This document shows, piece after piece, positions 45,084-58,700 of a DNA stretch of 64,000 nucleotides. The stretch spans positions 1 through 64,000 of the forward strand of contig MEDY01000318.1 in the NCBI GenBank assembly GCA_001724265.1. The letters run 5' to 3'. The position numbers and the translations under genes were made by a program. The notes below the pieces were generated by a model. The model made no database searches. It was given only the letters and a program-made list of their open reading frames with translations, and was not told the origin of the DNA. The DNA is from Rhizaria sp. SCN 62-66. Its lineage: Eukaryota; Rhizaria, unplaced. The stretch's first letter is position 1, and the number at the start of each line of letters is the position of its first letter.

Positions 45084-48000
45084 TTAAACATCGTAGCCGG
45101 TCCCGGTGGCAGTCATCTCAAGGTCGGCACTCTTGGCTTCCGTGCCTTCCTTAAAGCTAGAGTTCGAGAAGCACCAAAGCTTCTTGTAATACAAAAAGAT
45201 CACGATGCCAGCAATGATGAGGAAGCCGCCGACGCCAACGACAACGCCTGCAATTATGTCAGCGTCATTACTGCCACCAGTGCTGCTGTCCGTCTCCTCA
45301 CCAGAACTCGCCTCAACAGCACCAGTGCCAGTACTCGCGGGCAAGCCCTCGCAGGACGAGCCGCACGCGTCATCGGTGATGCCGACGTTGGTCGCGACAG
45401 CCGTACTCATCGTCGTGGTCGTGATCGCCTGGCCAGCACTCAACGCGTCCGTAATCGCCTTGAGGGCCGCGTACGTGTCAGCCATCTCGGCGGAAACTGC
45501 CTGCGCAGTGAAACGCGCGGCGGACGGAGGACGCAGGCGCGCGAGGTGCGAAGCAAAAGCGACGGGCAGCGCACCAGCCTGTTGGCTATCGTCGTTGCAG
45601 TCGGGGCCGGCGTTGATGAGAACATTGACAAAGTTCCCACTCTTGGTGGAGACGCTGCGCACGCTGGCGATGGAGTAAACAACAGTGGTTTTGCCACCGA
45701 GCGTCCTGGCATCTGCCTTGAGCGCGGCCGACCACAGGGCAAGCTGTGCGGCCTCAGTAGACGTGCCGAGGAAAGGCAGCGCAGACCTGGGGAACACGAG
45801 GTGCAGGTTAGCAAAACGGCAACCGCAGTTGTCGTCCTTGTAACCAGGCTTGCACTTGCACTTGCACTGGGACGAGATAGAGCCAGAAGTTCCCATCATC
45901 GAGCACGAGTTCTTGCACGTGTTGCAAGTATCACCGCCAAAGGGCGAACTCGTGGGGCAGGTGCACTTCTCAGCACACTTGACAGTACTAGTTGTCTCGT
46001 CATACACTGAGAGCGGAAGGCCGCCGTTGTAGCAAGTCAGAGTCGCGCAAGCACCGGTGTCAACAGCCTCGTTACACAGCGCGCCCTTGAAGAGCGCAGT
46101 CGTGCCGTCGGTACCGGTGCGGCAGTTGCACTTAGCCTGGTCGTCCTCGACCGTGCAGCTTGCGGTGTTGACGCTGTTGCACGCGGCGCCCGCGCACGGT
46201 GAGACGGAGCAGTCAGAACCGGACCACGCACCCTTGCACATACACTGGCCCGAAGTATTGTCGCACGTGCCGCCGTTGGCGCACGAGTGCGACAGACCTT
46301 CCGCGGGGTCACAAAGCGAGTAAACCGTGACGGAGGCCGACAATGTCACGGATGTCGAGTAGAACACAGCCACGGTGTACGTGCCGGGAGAGAGACTGTG
46401 CGTGGCGGCGCTGATTGAAGTGGAGAGAGCGCCGATGGCGATCTCTTCAATGAGAGAAGGAATCGAGTATCCAGGCAGTGTGAGGAGCACGGAAACCTTA
46501 GCGCCAGCGACGGCGGCCGCGTTAGTGGCCCAAGCAACGTCAATGGCGCGAGTGGTCTTGTTCCATGCGACAGTGAGCTCTGAAAGCTTGATGGAGCTGC
46601 TACACATTGCGCCAAAGTAACCGGCATTGCAAACGCACGTGGCGAGCACGTTGTCGTACGTCGTGTCGCCCACCTTGAACGACTGGTTGCCAGTACATGT
46701 ACCACCGTTAGTGGCGCAAGTCGCCTCAGGCGTGTCGCAAGTAACGTAGGCAGGAGGCTTGCTTGCTGTGTCACAGAGGTACGCCGCCGCAGCCACCTTG
46801 CTTCCAGACGCGTTCACGAAGGCGCAGTCCGAGGTCTGCGTGCGGATCGACTTGCACAGCGGCGCAGTCGAGGTGGCGCACGTGGCCGACTGCGTGATCC
46901 TCCAGCTTGCGGGCTTGGTGCAGTCAGTTGGGACATTGGCGCACGCTTGGGTGAGTGATAGCGAAGCATCCGTGCACAGAGCACTGTCAACAGTGGCGCT
47001 CGACGCGGTATCGTAACATACACCAGTGCGTGTGGCGGCACCGCACGTGACAACCTGGTTGTTGATGTAGCACTGGTCCTCAGTGTTGAACTTCATAGCG
47101 CACGTCTCGGTGTTTGATCCACACGCCTTCTTCAGCACAGGCGGGTTCTAAGAGACTAAAGAAGGGCAGAGGGCCCCGATGTCAGTGGTGCTCGTCGAGT
47201 CGGCAACGCACACAGCAATGCGCTCCACCGATGGGTTGGTGTGGCAACCGGAGGAGCTGGCGCAGGCGCTATACCCACCGTTGTTGACACAATCAACCGC
47301 GGTGTTTGTGGTGCCGGCTGCGTAGCACTTCCACATAGCATTCGGGCACGAATTGTCGGTGCAAGACAGCGTAAGCGTCGGCTTGGCAGTGGCGCACTTG
47401 GCAGTATCAGCGGTGGCCTTGTACGCGTTGTTGTTAAGACGCGAGCAGTAAGGTGCATTCAGGGGGCGAGTGCCTGTGCCGCAGTTGTTGCTGCAGGTAG
47501 TGCTGAACTGCGTGGCGTCTGAAGTCGAGCACACAAGGCCTTCGGCAGCAGCGCCGTTGGAAATGCCCGTGCAGCGCCAGTCGTAAATGCAGGCGAGGCC
47601 GGGGGTCTCGAGCGAGGAAAAGCCCGCAGCAAGATCCATTGTGATGGTGCCAACCTTGGCAGGCACAAGTGTGGCAGAGCGGTCGCAGTCGTCTGTCACA
47701 GCAAGCGTCAGCGAGAACTGCAGCGAGCCCTCGGCAGTGGGCAGCTTGTCACTCAGCGGGATCGTGATCACGCCACTCGCAATATGGCCGGTGATCGTAA
47801 TCGCGGTAAAGCTATGAGAACTCGCGGTGACACTGATGGGCAGCTCGGAGTTGTCGCTGTAAAGGGCAGCAATAGAGCTGGTAAGCGTAATCTTGCCTTC
47901 AGCCGCGCCTTGCTGGAAGGTGAAGTAAGAAAGCGCAAGAGTGAGGGCCGAAGTGGTGACAGAACTCTTGGTAACCTTAACGCCAGTCACTACAGTGCAC

Positions 48001-51000
48001 ACAGCCATGTTGAAATCGGCAGTGAACGCGCCATGCGAGGTCGCAGTCACCAGTGCAGCATTGGTGGAGAGCGCGAACGAGCTCACGGTCTCGCAAGCCA
48101 CGGCCGAGTCAAGCGTGGGTCGTACAACGAAGGAGCCTTCGGTAGGGAGCTCGGCGTTGCCCGAAAAGGTAAAAGACACGGTTATGGCACCAGTGGCATT
48201 ATTATACGCGAGGCCCGCAGTGACGCCGTCAACAATAGCGTAGTGTTCGTTCAATACTTGCACTTTGGTGATGGACAAGCCAGTGAAAGGGTTTGCGTGG
48301 CTCGTGTTGGCGCGCTCAATGGTGAAGACATTAGTGAGGGCCACCTTGTCCTTGTTAGAGTAGGTAAGCCAGGAGACGACAAAGCCGGAGTTGCCAGTGA
48401 GCTTCATTTCGTCGCTCTCAATCGCAAGCCCAGTGAAGACGGCAGGGCACTGCTTGGAAGTGTACGACGCCGACATCGAGCCCGCTGAAGCAGCGTGCAA
48501 AATCACCGACGAGTCGGAACCCGAAGAGAGAAGGAAGTGGGATGTGACACCGCAGGTTGCACCGGTGCTGAGCTTGAGAGACAGCGTAAGAAGGCCATTG
48601 ACGGGCATTGGGCTATCCGTCGTGGGGGCAAATGAAACGATGTAAGCACCGTCGTCGACAATGACGGTGGCAATGCCAGCAACAGAAGCGCCAGCGCTAG
48701 TGAGTGTGACAGTGGCGGGAGCTTCGAGATTGAAGGCGTCACTGCTGCCGTCCGAGGATGCAAAGGAGAAGCTCGACTTGAGCGATACACTCATCTTGTT
48801 AATAAACCCGGTCCATGTGAAGATGGCGTTGTAGTTATCGCCGTCAATCTCGCTCGTGACGCTGACGCCGCGAAACTCAGCAGGATCGGGGCATACTTCA
48901 GTGGACGCAGAGACGGTCAGATCAGAGCCGGAGAACCCGGAAACGTTGCTCTCATCGACACCAAGAGTGTACTCGCTCGCGAGGCCGCACTTCTGAGATT
49001 GAACGGCGTCGAACGAGAAGAAGCCCGGAGCGGGGATAGTGTTGGTTCCAGTGCCGCTGAACGCAAAGTGGAAGCCAGCGTTGCTAAACGTGACCGCGAC
49101 ATCAACGTTCGCACCGACATTAATGGGGGCTGTAGATCCAGAAAGCGCATTGAAAACTGCGGCAGTGCTGCCACTGAACAAGATCGAATAGTCGGAGAAG
49201 TCCTCCATGGGAATATTGTCAGTATTCTCAAAATCGGTCCAGGAAACGGTAAACGTACTCTCGACAAGCGTAAGTGACATACCGCTAACACTGGGACACG
49301 CCGCGGCGCGCGCCTCAGTGGCCACCAGAGTCGTATCAATCGAGTTGCTCACAGTGGCGATTGCAGTATTGGCCGAAGAAATGATATAAGAGCCCGTAAA
49401 GGTCTGACTGCACGAGTGAGCGGTTTCGTTGATCTTGGGGACGAAGACAAAATCAGCATCAGCAGGCATCGTGGCGCCGTTAACAATACTAAAGGTGATC
49501 GTAATCACACCGGCGATACTCTTGGCAGTGGCGCGAACGTCGCTGTTCAGCACCACAGTTTCGGGCCCCCACTCGCTGTCGTACACCTGGGTACCAGACT
49601 CGAGATTGATCTGCAGAGTCGGAGAGGCGGTGTTAAACGTGCTCACGGTGACGCCAGTCCAGCTCACGGCAAGCTTTGCCTTGCCTGCGTCCACAAACGC
49701 ACTGAGAGCCATGGTGTCAAACGAGATCGGGCAGTTGGCCCAGACGTACGTGGAGACAAGCGCGTCGTTGTCGCCGTCAATGGGCGCAAACGACGACGAG
49801 TCCATCTCGGCGACGAGGAACACTTCAGACGCGTCGCAGCTATGTGACTGCTGAGAGCGCGGGGGCTCGACGTCGACGTAAGCCGCAGTAGGGAACACAG
49901 CAGTTGCGTCAGCGCCGATGTAGACAAACGACAGCGTGATGGTAGAGTCAGCGACAACGGCAGTCACGGCCCAGTCGGCGTTGACCGTGCCCGTGGGGTT
50001 GTACAGCGCGGCGAGCGCAGAGGCCGCGTCATCAATGAGCGAGGAACTCATTGTGGCCACGTCAGCATAGGAGATCTTGACCATATTCTCAAATATGGTT
50101 GCGTCCGACTTAAAGCCGGTCCACGAGAAGCGGAAGCCGACGGAACCTTCGATTGCAGCCAGCGTGTTGTTGACGTCGTCATCGTAGGGCGCGGTGAGGC
50201 GCACGCCGGAAAACGCACTGATGCAGCGGGGTGTGCTGGCAATGAAGTTGACAGCGCCAGACACGACCGGATTGCTGTTATCGACGATGTACATGCCAAG
50301 GCCGGTGGTGTCCTCGGGGCTTAGCTTCTGTGCGGCATTGACAATGTCGCACTTTGCAACGAGCACTGTGTCAAATGAAACAGAGCCCGACGTCGGGAAG
50401 GAATCCTGGGTGCCCGTCTGACTAAACGTAATGTAAAGACCATTGTTGTCATGCGTCAGGTATGCGGCGAACGTGAGCTTGTTTTCTTCAATCAGCACAT
50501 AAGTTTCGGGGAACTTGGCAGCCTCGAAAACGACGACCCCCGTAGTTGTGGCAGGGGCAATCCTAAGACTCACCATGGTCTCCTTCAGGGTCAACGAGTC
50601 ATCGTTACGGTATCCCTGCCACTCAAGCCTGACGCCTGTGCTCGTCTGCGTGACCGTGACACCCGTCATTGTGGGGCAGGCAGGCGTGCGCACGTCAACC
50701 GACAGCAGGGCCATGTTAGTGTTGATGATCGTCGCAAAGTCAGTGTTACTCGACTCAAGCGTGATGCTTCCAGTGGAAACCGACGCGCACGTAATCAGAG
50801 AGTCGATGAATTCAAGGTTAAAAACCATGGTACCCGATAAAGGAAGCGCCGTGCCAGGGGCAGTTGAAAAGGATAGTGTCATAGGGCCGCCGTCGGTAAC
50901 GATTTTAGCAGTGGCAGGGTAGCTGGCGTTCGCATTAACAGTCAGATGGAGCGCTTGAGCCTTGAAGAGGCCATTGTTCATCGTCAAGACCAGCTCCGGC

Positions 51001-52973
51001 GACAGCGGGCTTTCGCTGGCCATCGTAAGTGACTCCCAACTCACAGTAACTGACGCCGCGCCATTGCTGTCAAGCTCAAACTCCACCTCGGCATTCTTAA
51101 AAGTGATAGGGCACCATGACCACACGAATTCCACTGAGAGTGACTCGGCAGACTTCTTCAACAAGAGATTGCTTGAGTCCGCGCTGGAAACATTGTGCAT
51201 GGCAAACGTGTTGCAGGGCATCTCCTGGGCATCAATACCCGTGATGCGCGTGGGGAAAATGTCAAAATAGCCAGACGCGGGAAAAGTGGCGCCCATTGAC
51301 TTGGTGACGCTTACAACAAAATTGCCGGAGTTAGAGTCAAAGCTTGCGGCTGCGGTGATCCCGGCGGCAGGAGTTTTGTCACTTGCGAAGATTGTCACGA
51401 TGTTGTCAACACCCGTAAAAAAACCGGGGTTATCCTCACCGGGAGAAATGACCATGACGTCGTCCCCGTTGAAACCAATGTTATCCTTGAAATTGAGCCA
51501 TTGTACGCGCAGAGACGCAGTGCCGGCAGCCGGATTAACGGTATCAGCGTTGACACTGAGCGAAACGGATGAAAATGTGTTGTACTGGCACATCTCCGCC
51601 TCGTAGACCGCGGAGGCACCGGCATTGTTGTTGGCGTCGGTCACAGAAAGGAACAAAGGATCGGCAGCCTCAAGGCGGTAGTTCGAAGTGGAATCGCAAG
51701 CCATTTCCTCCGCATAGCTGGCAAATGAGAAGCTACCGGATGTGGGAAAGGCGCCCACCTGAAGTTGTGTGAACGTGAGAATATACTCGCCATCGTCGTA
51801 CTCAAGCTTGACCACAGTATTTTGGTCGCCGTCAACTGTCTGATTTGGCGGATTATTCAGGATACCATACAGGGCCGCGTACTCACTCTCAGACGCAGTC
51901 TTAATCTTGAGCGGCGAAAGCCGCGTTACGGGCACGTTACTAGGATTGCTAAAGCCAGTCCACGCGACTGCAATAGAGAGGCCTTCGCCCATCTTAGCGC
52001 TGAAGCTCACGCCAGTGATTTGGGGGCACTCTGCGAGAGTGACAGTGACAGTGGGCTCGCTTGAGACGGCGGTAACATCTGAGTCGGACTCCAGCTTATA
52101 GTCACCAACAGTGCTCTTGGAGCACATGCCAATCGCTTTCACGGGAACGATGAAGGAGCCCGCTGTGGTGGTGGAGAGCGACTTGTCTTCAGGAATGTCG
52201 AACTCAATCATGATATTGTCATCGGAGATCTCCGCCCAAACGGTGACTCCATCGGAGCCGGTAACATCGGTAGACTCGCCCGTATCAGAATCAAAAATCT
52301 TGGCGCCGCCAGTGTTCTTGAGGATCAGCATCGGATTAAAGACCTTGTGTGTGTGCACTGACATTGACACGCCGGACCACCCGACGGTGACCTGAGGCAC
52401 GCCCTGCACCAACGCGGATGTCAACGTCACGTCAGCAAAGCTCACCGGGCACAGCTTACCGTGGAACGTAACAGACGAGGAATACAGAACGTCACCTTCA
52501 CCGCCCGAAACCGTGTACTGTGCGACGGTGTCGCAGGGCACGTCCTTGTTGAGCGTCATAACGAGGGTCACATAATTGGAGTCGCTCGGAAAAACCTCGC
52601 TACATTGGAAGGAAAGCGTGATTCCGCGGTCGCTACTGTCGAATTGCGCCGTAAATGTGCAGTCTTCGGAGGAGAAAGTGGCAGAGGTGATCCCGGTGAT
52701 CAAGAGAGGATCGTTGTGCGCGTCCCCAGTGTAGTCAAGGAAGAGTGAGTATTCAAAGTCGGAGCTACTGGTAGGGTCTGAGGTGGCGTCCCAACCGAGA
52801 ATGAATTTAGAAGAACCGGAAATGCTTCCGTCGTAATCGTCGGCGAAAGAGAATTCCTCGTATGTCAGACCTGCAGTGGCCGATACGAGACTTGAGAGCG
52901 AAAGAAGGACGCTTAACAGCACCACAAGGAGACCCAACGAGCACGCCCGCTGAGGACCCCGCCGTGAAGTCAT
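45084..52973 (-). CDS. Giant type I surface protein: ~12 repeats, cysteine-rich/EGF-like region, one membrane helix; read through one TAG
   Basis: One frame of 2629 codons from ATG 52973 (preceded by TAA) to TAA at 45084, intronless, with a single TAG at 47148. Signal peptide residues 1-34 (LGLLVVLLSVLLSLSSLVSA). About twelve repeats of ~145 residues follow, each opening with CPxxxxxV and containing a VxWTGF-like strand. Then come cysteine-rich modules resembling thrombospondin type 1 repeats (CSNNCGTGTRPLNAPYC), EGF-like segments (CATNGGTCTGNQSF, then CVCNAGYFGAMC; HSCANGGTCDNTSGQCMC), a ~120-residue globular part, one membrane helix (IIAGVVVGVGGFLIIAGIVI, near 45190-45270) and a ~35-residue cytosolic tail. 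Adhesion or cell-surface recognition is the likely class of role. The N-terminal repeat family is not one I know. Confidence 0.78.
47148..47150 (-). other. In-frame TAG in the surface protein gene
   Basis: Lies between GALCPSLVS and NPPVLKKACGSNTETC, inside one cysteine-rich module: the cysteine spacing before and after is continuous with that of neighbouring modules. The frame is otherwise free of TAA and TGA for 7.9 kb. Confidence 0.9.
47600..52860 (-). repeat. Array of ~12 repeats with a three-repeat higher-order period
   Basis: Opening cysteines lie near 52449, 52028, 51588, 51109, 50683, 50223, 49735, 49297, 48890, 48445 and 47995, after a first divergent copy. Copies three apart resemble each other more than neighbours do, e.g. 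CPVSFADV, CPITFKNA, CPISFDTM versus CPQITGVS, CPTMTGVT, CPSVSGMS. Confidence 0.75.
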
Positions 52974-54356
52974 CTATTATGTGGAGTAAGAAGGCAGTAG
53001 GAAAGAAAAGTGGCATAGGAAAAACGGAATAGCGTTTGTGGCATGTGTTAGCAAAGTGATGAAGTGCGGTTGAGAACAAAACTAAAGGCGCCCGAGCAAG
53101 TGAGGTGTGGGGCTGATGTTAGGAAGGTCATCTCTGAAGAGTCTCGACCAGAATTTGTGTTTTTGACGCCTTTTATATTATGCTGGAAAAAATATCGTTT
53201 TTGATTAATATTTTTACGCCCTTGATCTACACAAAGAAAAACAGATAAAAATCATTGGATCTCGGCAAACTAGCAACAATACCTCAAGAAGAAATCGGAC
53301 TCTTCGAAAACCCCTCGCCGACCGCTGGCCAGCCAGAGCTGCTTGACCAGCAATTGGGCCGCCTGTTCGCCTAAGTCGCCAGGCAGGTCAGCTTGGTTGA
53401 CTTGGTGTCCAATATAGTGTAGTGTATATTCATATAAAACAGTGACTTTGAAATATATTATTTAAACAGTTTGGATACACTTGAAAATATGTTGCTTGGA
53501 GCTACAACTCCTCATTCTCTGGAAATATCTGTCTTAATATGATGAACATCAAGGATATGGGTCGTAAGCCTAGGTAAATGCAAGCGTAATCAGAAGAAGA
53601 TGGCGGCTAATAGGACTGAGAGTGTGGCTTTAAGTTGTATTACAGTCTGTTCCTACCTGTGTGATACGTTTGACTCGGATCAATTGTAATCATTTGCGCG
53701 TTTTCACCGCAAAGAGCGCAACATCGACAGTACGAAACTCTCTTAACGGTGGATAACGGAGTGCAAATTGTTTAAATGTCAGCAACTGTATAGTATGTCA
53801 TTAATAATGCGTGTTGTCTCTTTTAAAATTGCGTTTATTTGCAAAGCGCTGTAGATCACACCTGCAATACGTGTGATCTTGCAATTCGAGACCACAAAAA
53901 ACGTTTGTGGCTGGCAGGGTTGCGGCAGCAGCTCCTGTCAGTGAAAAATCTGCGTTGCACGGTCAACAGAAACGTTGGGGCTACCTCAACCAGTTAACAC
54001 GCTCGCTGTTTTTGTGCGTATGCCTGACGCATATTATGACTTGTACGCTTAGATCTCTTTTAGTATTCGGCCACGCTCTTGTTCTGCGCCGGTATCATGT
54101 CATTCTCACAGAGACGGGAGAGGATTGGATATAACACGAGCCTCTTCACAAAGCCACATCTAGCGAGCACACACAGCCTTCAAGAAGTCCACCCTCTTAT
54201 ATTTTACCCTGTTTCATATTGCTCCCAACTCATATTTGCTTAACTTCCTTCCTTGAAGTGTGAAAACCCTTCAGACCGGTTCGAACTGCATACTGCACGT
54301 GACTCGCCCCCTCCTCTCTTCGGTTCTTTCCTGTGCGCCCCCGTCGCTCCCGCTCA
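52974..54356. promoter_or_regulatory. Divergent intergenic region, 1.4 kb
   Basis: Contains the promoters of the surface protein and the acyltransferase. Mostly AT-rich. An open frame at 53907-54134 has no coding character. A GGTTCGAACT near 54281 resembles a tRNA T-loop, but no tRNA fold surrounds it. Confidence 0.35.
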
Positions 54357-55733
54357 ATGTCCTTTACCGCAGCGGGAGCCTCCCCGCACTCTGGCTCCGA
54401 TCGACTACCGCGCCAAGCCTTGGGGCCTTCGGTGCCGCCTCCAACAGCTTCCAGAACTGCGGTGAACGTCGAGCCCTCCACAACCACGTCATCCCGCGGC
54501 AACACCACCGCCGCCAAGAAAGACATCGGGCGCCACAGTGAGCATCACGACGATGACGATGACGACGACGACGACGACCATGATCACGACGACGACAATG
54601 ACCACGATGCAGCCCACGGCGGTGGCTTCAAGCGTCGCTCCAGCATGCTTTCCAACTGCTACACCATCACCACTGCTGCCTTTCTCACCACCCTCGTCGC
54701 CTTCGCGGTCCTCATCCTCGCCACCCTCGCGCCCTCGTCGGCAGACGACGCGCTCTCCGGCGCCGCCGCTACGTCCGCCTTGCCCGATATGGCCACCGCC
54801 TCTCTGACAGACGTTCTCTCCGCCTTCGCCGCACGCTTCGCCTCCACAGCCTCGGCCTCGCTGCCGGCGCCCGCCGCGCACGACCTTGCCGCGCTGGCGC
54901 TGCTGACTCACCTCGCCGTCGTCCCGCTGACGCACCTCATTGTCGGCCGCCGCCGCTACCGCTCTGCCTGGTCGTTCTGGCAACCGTTCGCCGGCGGTGC
55001 GCGTTTCGTGCTGCTGCAGGCGCTCGCGTGGACCGCCTACGGGCTGGTGTTCGCCGCCGTGCTGTTGGGGCTGTACCGCGGCGTCCAGACCGTGACCGTG
55101 GCCGCACTGCGCTCGCTGGGACTGGGCGGGGTGATTGCGCAGACGCTCGTGCTCGTGTCGATCCACTACTGGTACAATAAGGGCGAGCGGCACTTGTCGG
55201 ACTTCACGCAGAGGCAAACGGCCGCCGCGGTCAAGACGCGCGCCGTCGCCAGCAACGACCTCGTTAAGGGCAATCTCGCAAAGAGCAAGACCACTGCCAG
55301 CAGCAAGAGCACCGACTCCAGTCGGAGTGAGAGTGCCGCTCTCGGCAGCGGCGACCGCGCTCACGACAGCAAGCTCTCTGTCGGCGTCGCCGCTGCCGCT
55401 GTCCCTGAAGACGAGGGCGAGTCCGAGGGCCCGGTGACTGGTCGGGCACGTGGGGATAGCAAGGCCAAACGGCTACGTCGCCGCGCGCGCCGCGCCGCTG
55501 CTGTGGCCGCCGCCGCCGCACAGGCCGCCGACGCCGCCGCCGCCGCCGCGGCCACGCTCGCCGCTGTGGCCGAGGCTGGGACCGACGTCGCAGTTAGCAA
55601 CGACGCTGCCGAGTCTGGCGGTCAGACAGGCAAGAGCAGCAGCTTTGGCTCGCAAAGCATCATCACAAACGCCACTGACGCTCCCCACGCTGTGACTGCC
55701 GGTGCAGCCAGTGCTGCGAAAGCTGCTATTCCG

Positions 55734-55765
<32 letters not shown>

Positions 55766-58700
55766 GACGACACCGGCTGCGACGACACCGGCTGCGATGT
55801 GTGCGCGCCACAGCCTCGTCCGCTCACAGTCGCTCGTGCGCTCGCAGTCGCTCGCGCTCGGGCTCGCGCCGGCACAGCTGCGGTCAACAGGCTCCGGCGC
55901 TCGGATTGCTGCCGTGCAGCAAGGCGACGCCTCCGCCGCCGCCGCCGCAGCTGGTGAAGGCGGCGTTGCCCCGCCGACTGTGGCCGTGACCGTGGCCGGC
56001 GCCACCGCACGTGTCAGCGCCCGCCTCTCCCAGTCAGTCCACGCCGCAGCTGAGGCGGTACACGACGTCACCGAACGTATTCGCCGCGTAGTCGCGCACG
56101 CCAGCGCTGAAGGCGCTCTCGCGCGCTCACGGTCGCGCTCGCGCTCGCGCAACGATGCGGCACGGAGTGCGTCGCGCAGTGCGTCACGCACTTCGGAAGG
56201 TGCGTCACGCAGATCTGCCGCAGCTGGTGGTGGCGGCGTCGATAGCAAAGCACGCAAGGCCGCTTCTGCGGAGGACGATAAGGACGGGTTTACTACTGCA
56301 GCGAGACTAGTTGCTGCCGACGGCGACAGCGGCATCAACGAATACGACGCCGATGCAGACGCTGACGCCAATGATGATGATGAAACTGACGCTCAAGTCA
56401 AGGGAGACAAGTACTGTGACAACGCAGGTTGCCTGAGTCCCGACACCTCCAACGTCACACCCACCGGCCCTGATTCCGTGTCTGACGCTGCGCCTGCGAC
56501 TGGGACTGTGAGCCCTGTTGTCGCGACTGTTGGTGGTGTCCGCTCAGGCCGCAGCGCCCGTGGCAGCGACCCCAGCCGCGGCCACAGCCGCGGCCGCAGC
56601 CACGATCCCAGCCACAACGATGTCAACACACGACACACCACTCAGCACGGCGACACACACGCTCACGCGGGCAGTGCTGGGACTGGCGCTTATGTGACTG
56701 CGAGCAGCAAGCGTCGTCCGCCGTCCCCGCTTTACTCCCTCCGCTCAGCCCTCGAGCGCTCTGCCTCTGCGACCGCGTCGGCGTCGGCGTCCTCGTTCAC
56801 GTTCGCCACGATCGCACCAGCGTCTGCCGCTCTCGCCGCTGACGGCTTTGCTGCCACTAGCGGGGCCGAGCCGTGTAGCTCGTGCCCTGACTGTGTGGCC
56901 GAAGACAAGGCTCGTCTCGCGTCCAAGGCTGCCGCTGCGGCCGCCGCGGCCACCGCCGAAGCTGTAGCCGCCGCCGCTGCTAGCTCCCCTAGCTCCGGCA
57001 GCTCAGGCTCAGGCTGCGCGACGCCAACCTCTGCGAGCGCTGCAGCCAGTGCTGCGGATGCCCCGCTGCTGGGCTGGCGCGGCGTTGGCTGGGTCGGCAC
57101 CGCGCTCACCGTGCTATCCCTCGCCATTTCATCCGTGCTCGAGTCCATCCTGCTCTCCCCTGCGTCCGCCAGCCTCACCGTCACCGCGACTGCCGGCGCG
57201 GCCACCACCGCGCGCACTGCGGCGCCGCTCACGGTCGTTCTCGCGCTCATCGCGCTGGGCTCGGTGCTCGTGGCAGTACCGCTGACCCACGCGCTCGCCG
57301 GACACCGCCTCCACAATATCAACGGCGGCCGCGGCGGTCACCGTGTTATTCTCCCGGCCGCGCTCCCCGCCGCCGTCGCGGCCGCCGGCACGGACGCAGA
57401 CGCAGACGCGGCCGCTGCCGCTGCCGCCGCCGCCGCTGCCGTCGGCGGCGGATGGCGTGTGTTCCAGCCGTTCCGCGGTGGCCGCCGCTTCGTCCTCCTG
57501 CAGGCGCTGGGCTGGATGCTCTGGTCGTGCACGCTCGTCGCCGCAGTCTACCTGCTCTGCTTCGCTGACTTACCATCACTGCGCGCGATGGGTGCCGGTG
57601 TGGTGACCGTGCCCGGGCTGCTGGCCGTGATGTCGCAGGTCGCCGTCCTCGCGTCGCTGCGGCACTTCGACAAGTCGGTTGGCAACGTGCTGTGCCAGAC
57701 TGGACACCCCGGACACAGCAGCAACAGACACTATTACCGGAACGCCGGTGGCAGCGGTGCCTCCACGAGTGCGGCTGACTCTTGTGCTGCTGCTGCGACG
57801 ACTAAGATCGGGTTTTTGCTTCCGGCAGCGTCTAAGCTCCCGCATCTTCCTAAGCTGGGCAAGCTGCCACCGTTGCCAAAGGACAAGGATGTTTCGAGCC
57901 GGCTCGTGTCGTCGGTCGAGGTGTACTTGCGCCCGACGCGCTTCCAGCAGCACTTAGATCTGTTGTCGCCGTCGCCGTCGCCGCTGCCGTCGCCGTCACC
58001 GGGTGTTTCGCCTTCGCCGTCGTCGATGCAGAGCGAAAGCAAAGAGGCCACTCTGGCATCGCCTGAGAAGATCCGTGCTCACGGTCACTCCGCCCATGGT
58101 CACCACCATCATCATCACAGGTCCGTGGGCGACGATGAGGAGTCCGGTCATGACGACGGCTTCGACTCGGACTCCGGCTCCGGTTCAGACTCTGACAGCG
58201 ACAGTGACGATAACAAGACGGAGGCTTCTTCGCCGACTGCTGCGACGACTGCTGATGGCGGTGATGACACCGCGATCATCGGTGTGAGCCCGAGCCCCAC
58301 CCCATCCGTCTCCGAGCTTGCCCGATACCTGGTCGCGAGTGTCCGTACCTTTGACTGGCGTGTCATGCGTGAGCAACTCCAAGACATTGTTCTGCTCATG
58401 CTTATGTACCACACACCCGTTTTTGGTGCGTTCTTCACGTTCGCGCCCATCGCTGCTGGCTACATCTACGGCACGGCCTCTTGGCCCTTTATCGCCGTCA
58501 TCGTGATCCAGCTGTACTACTTCTCGGGCCACTTTTCCAACGCGCACCGCGACGGCTCGCGTGCGCGCGACTGGGCCCGCCAGCACAACGCCGTCTGGCA
58601 GGCATTTTATCGGTACTTCAACGCCACGCTTGTGCTGCCTAGTCGCGAAGAGCTCCAGGCCGCGTGGGATCTGCGCTATTTCGAGCCCGCTCACACGCTC

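Noticed and set aside
54275-54295. tRNA T-loop-like GGTTCGAACT
   Set aside because: No anticodon arm, acceptor pairing or A box can be placed around it.
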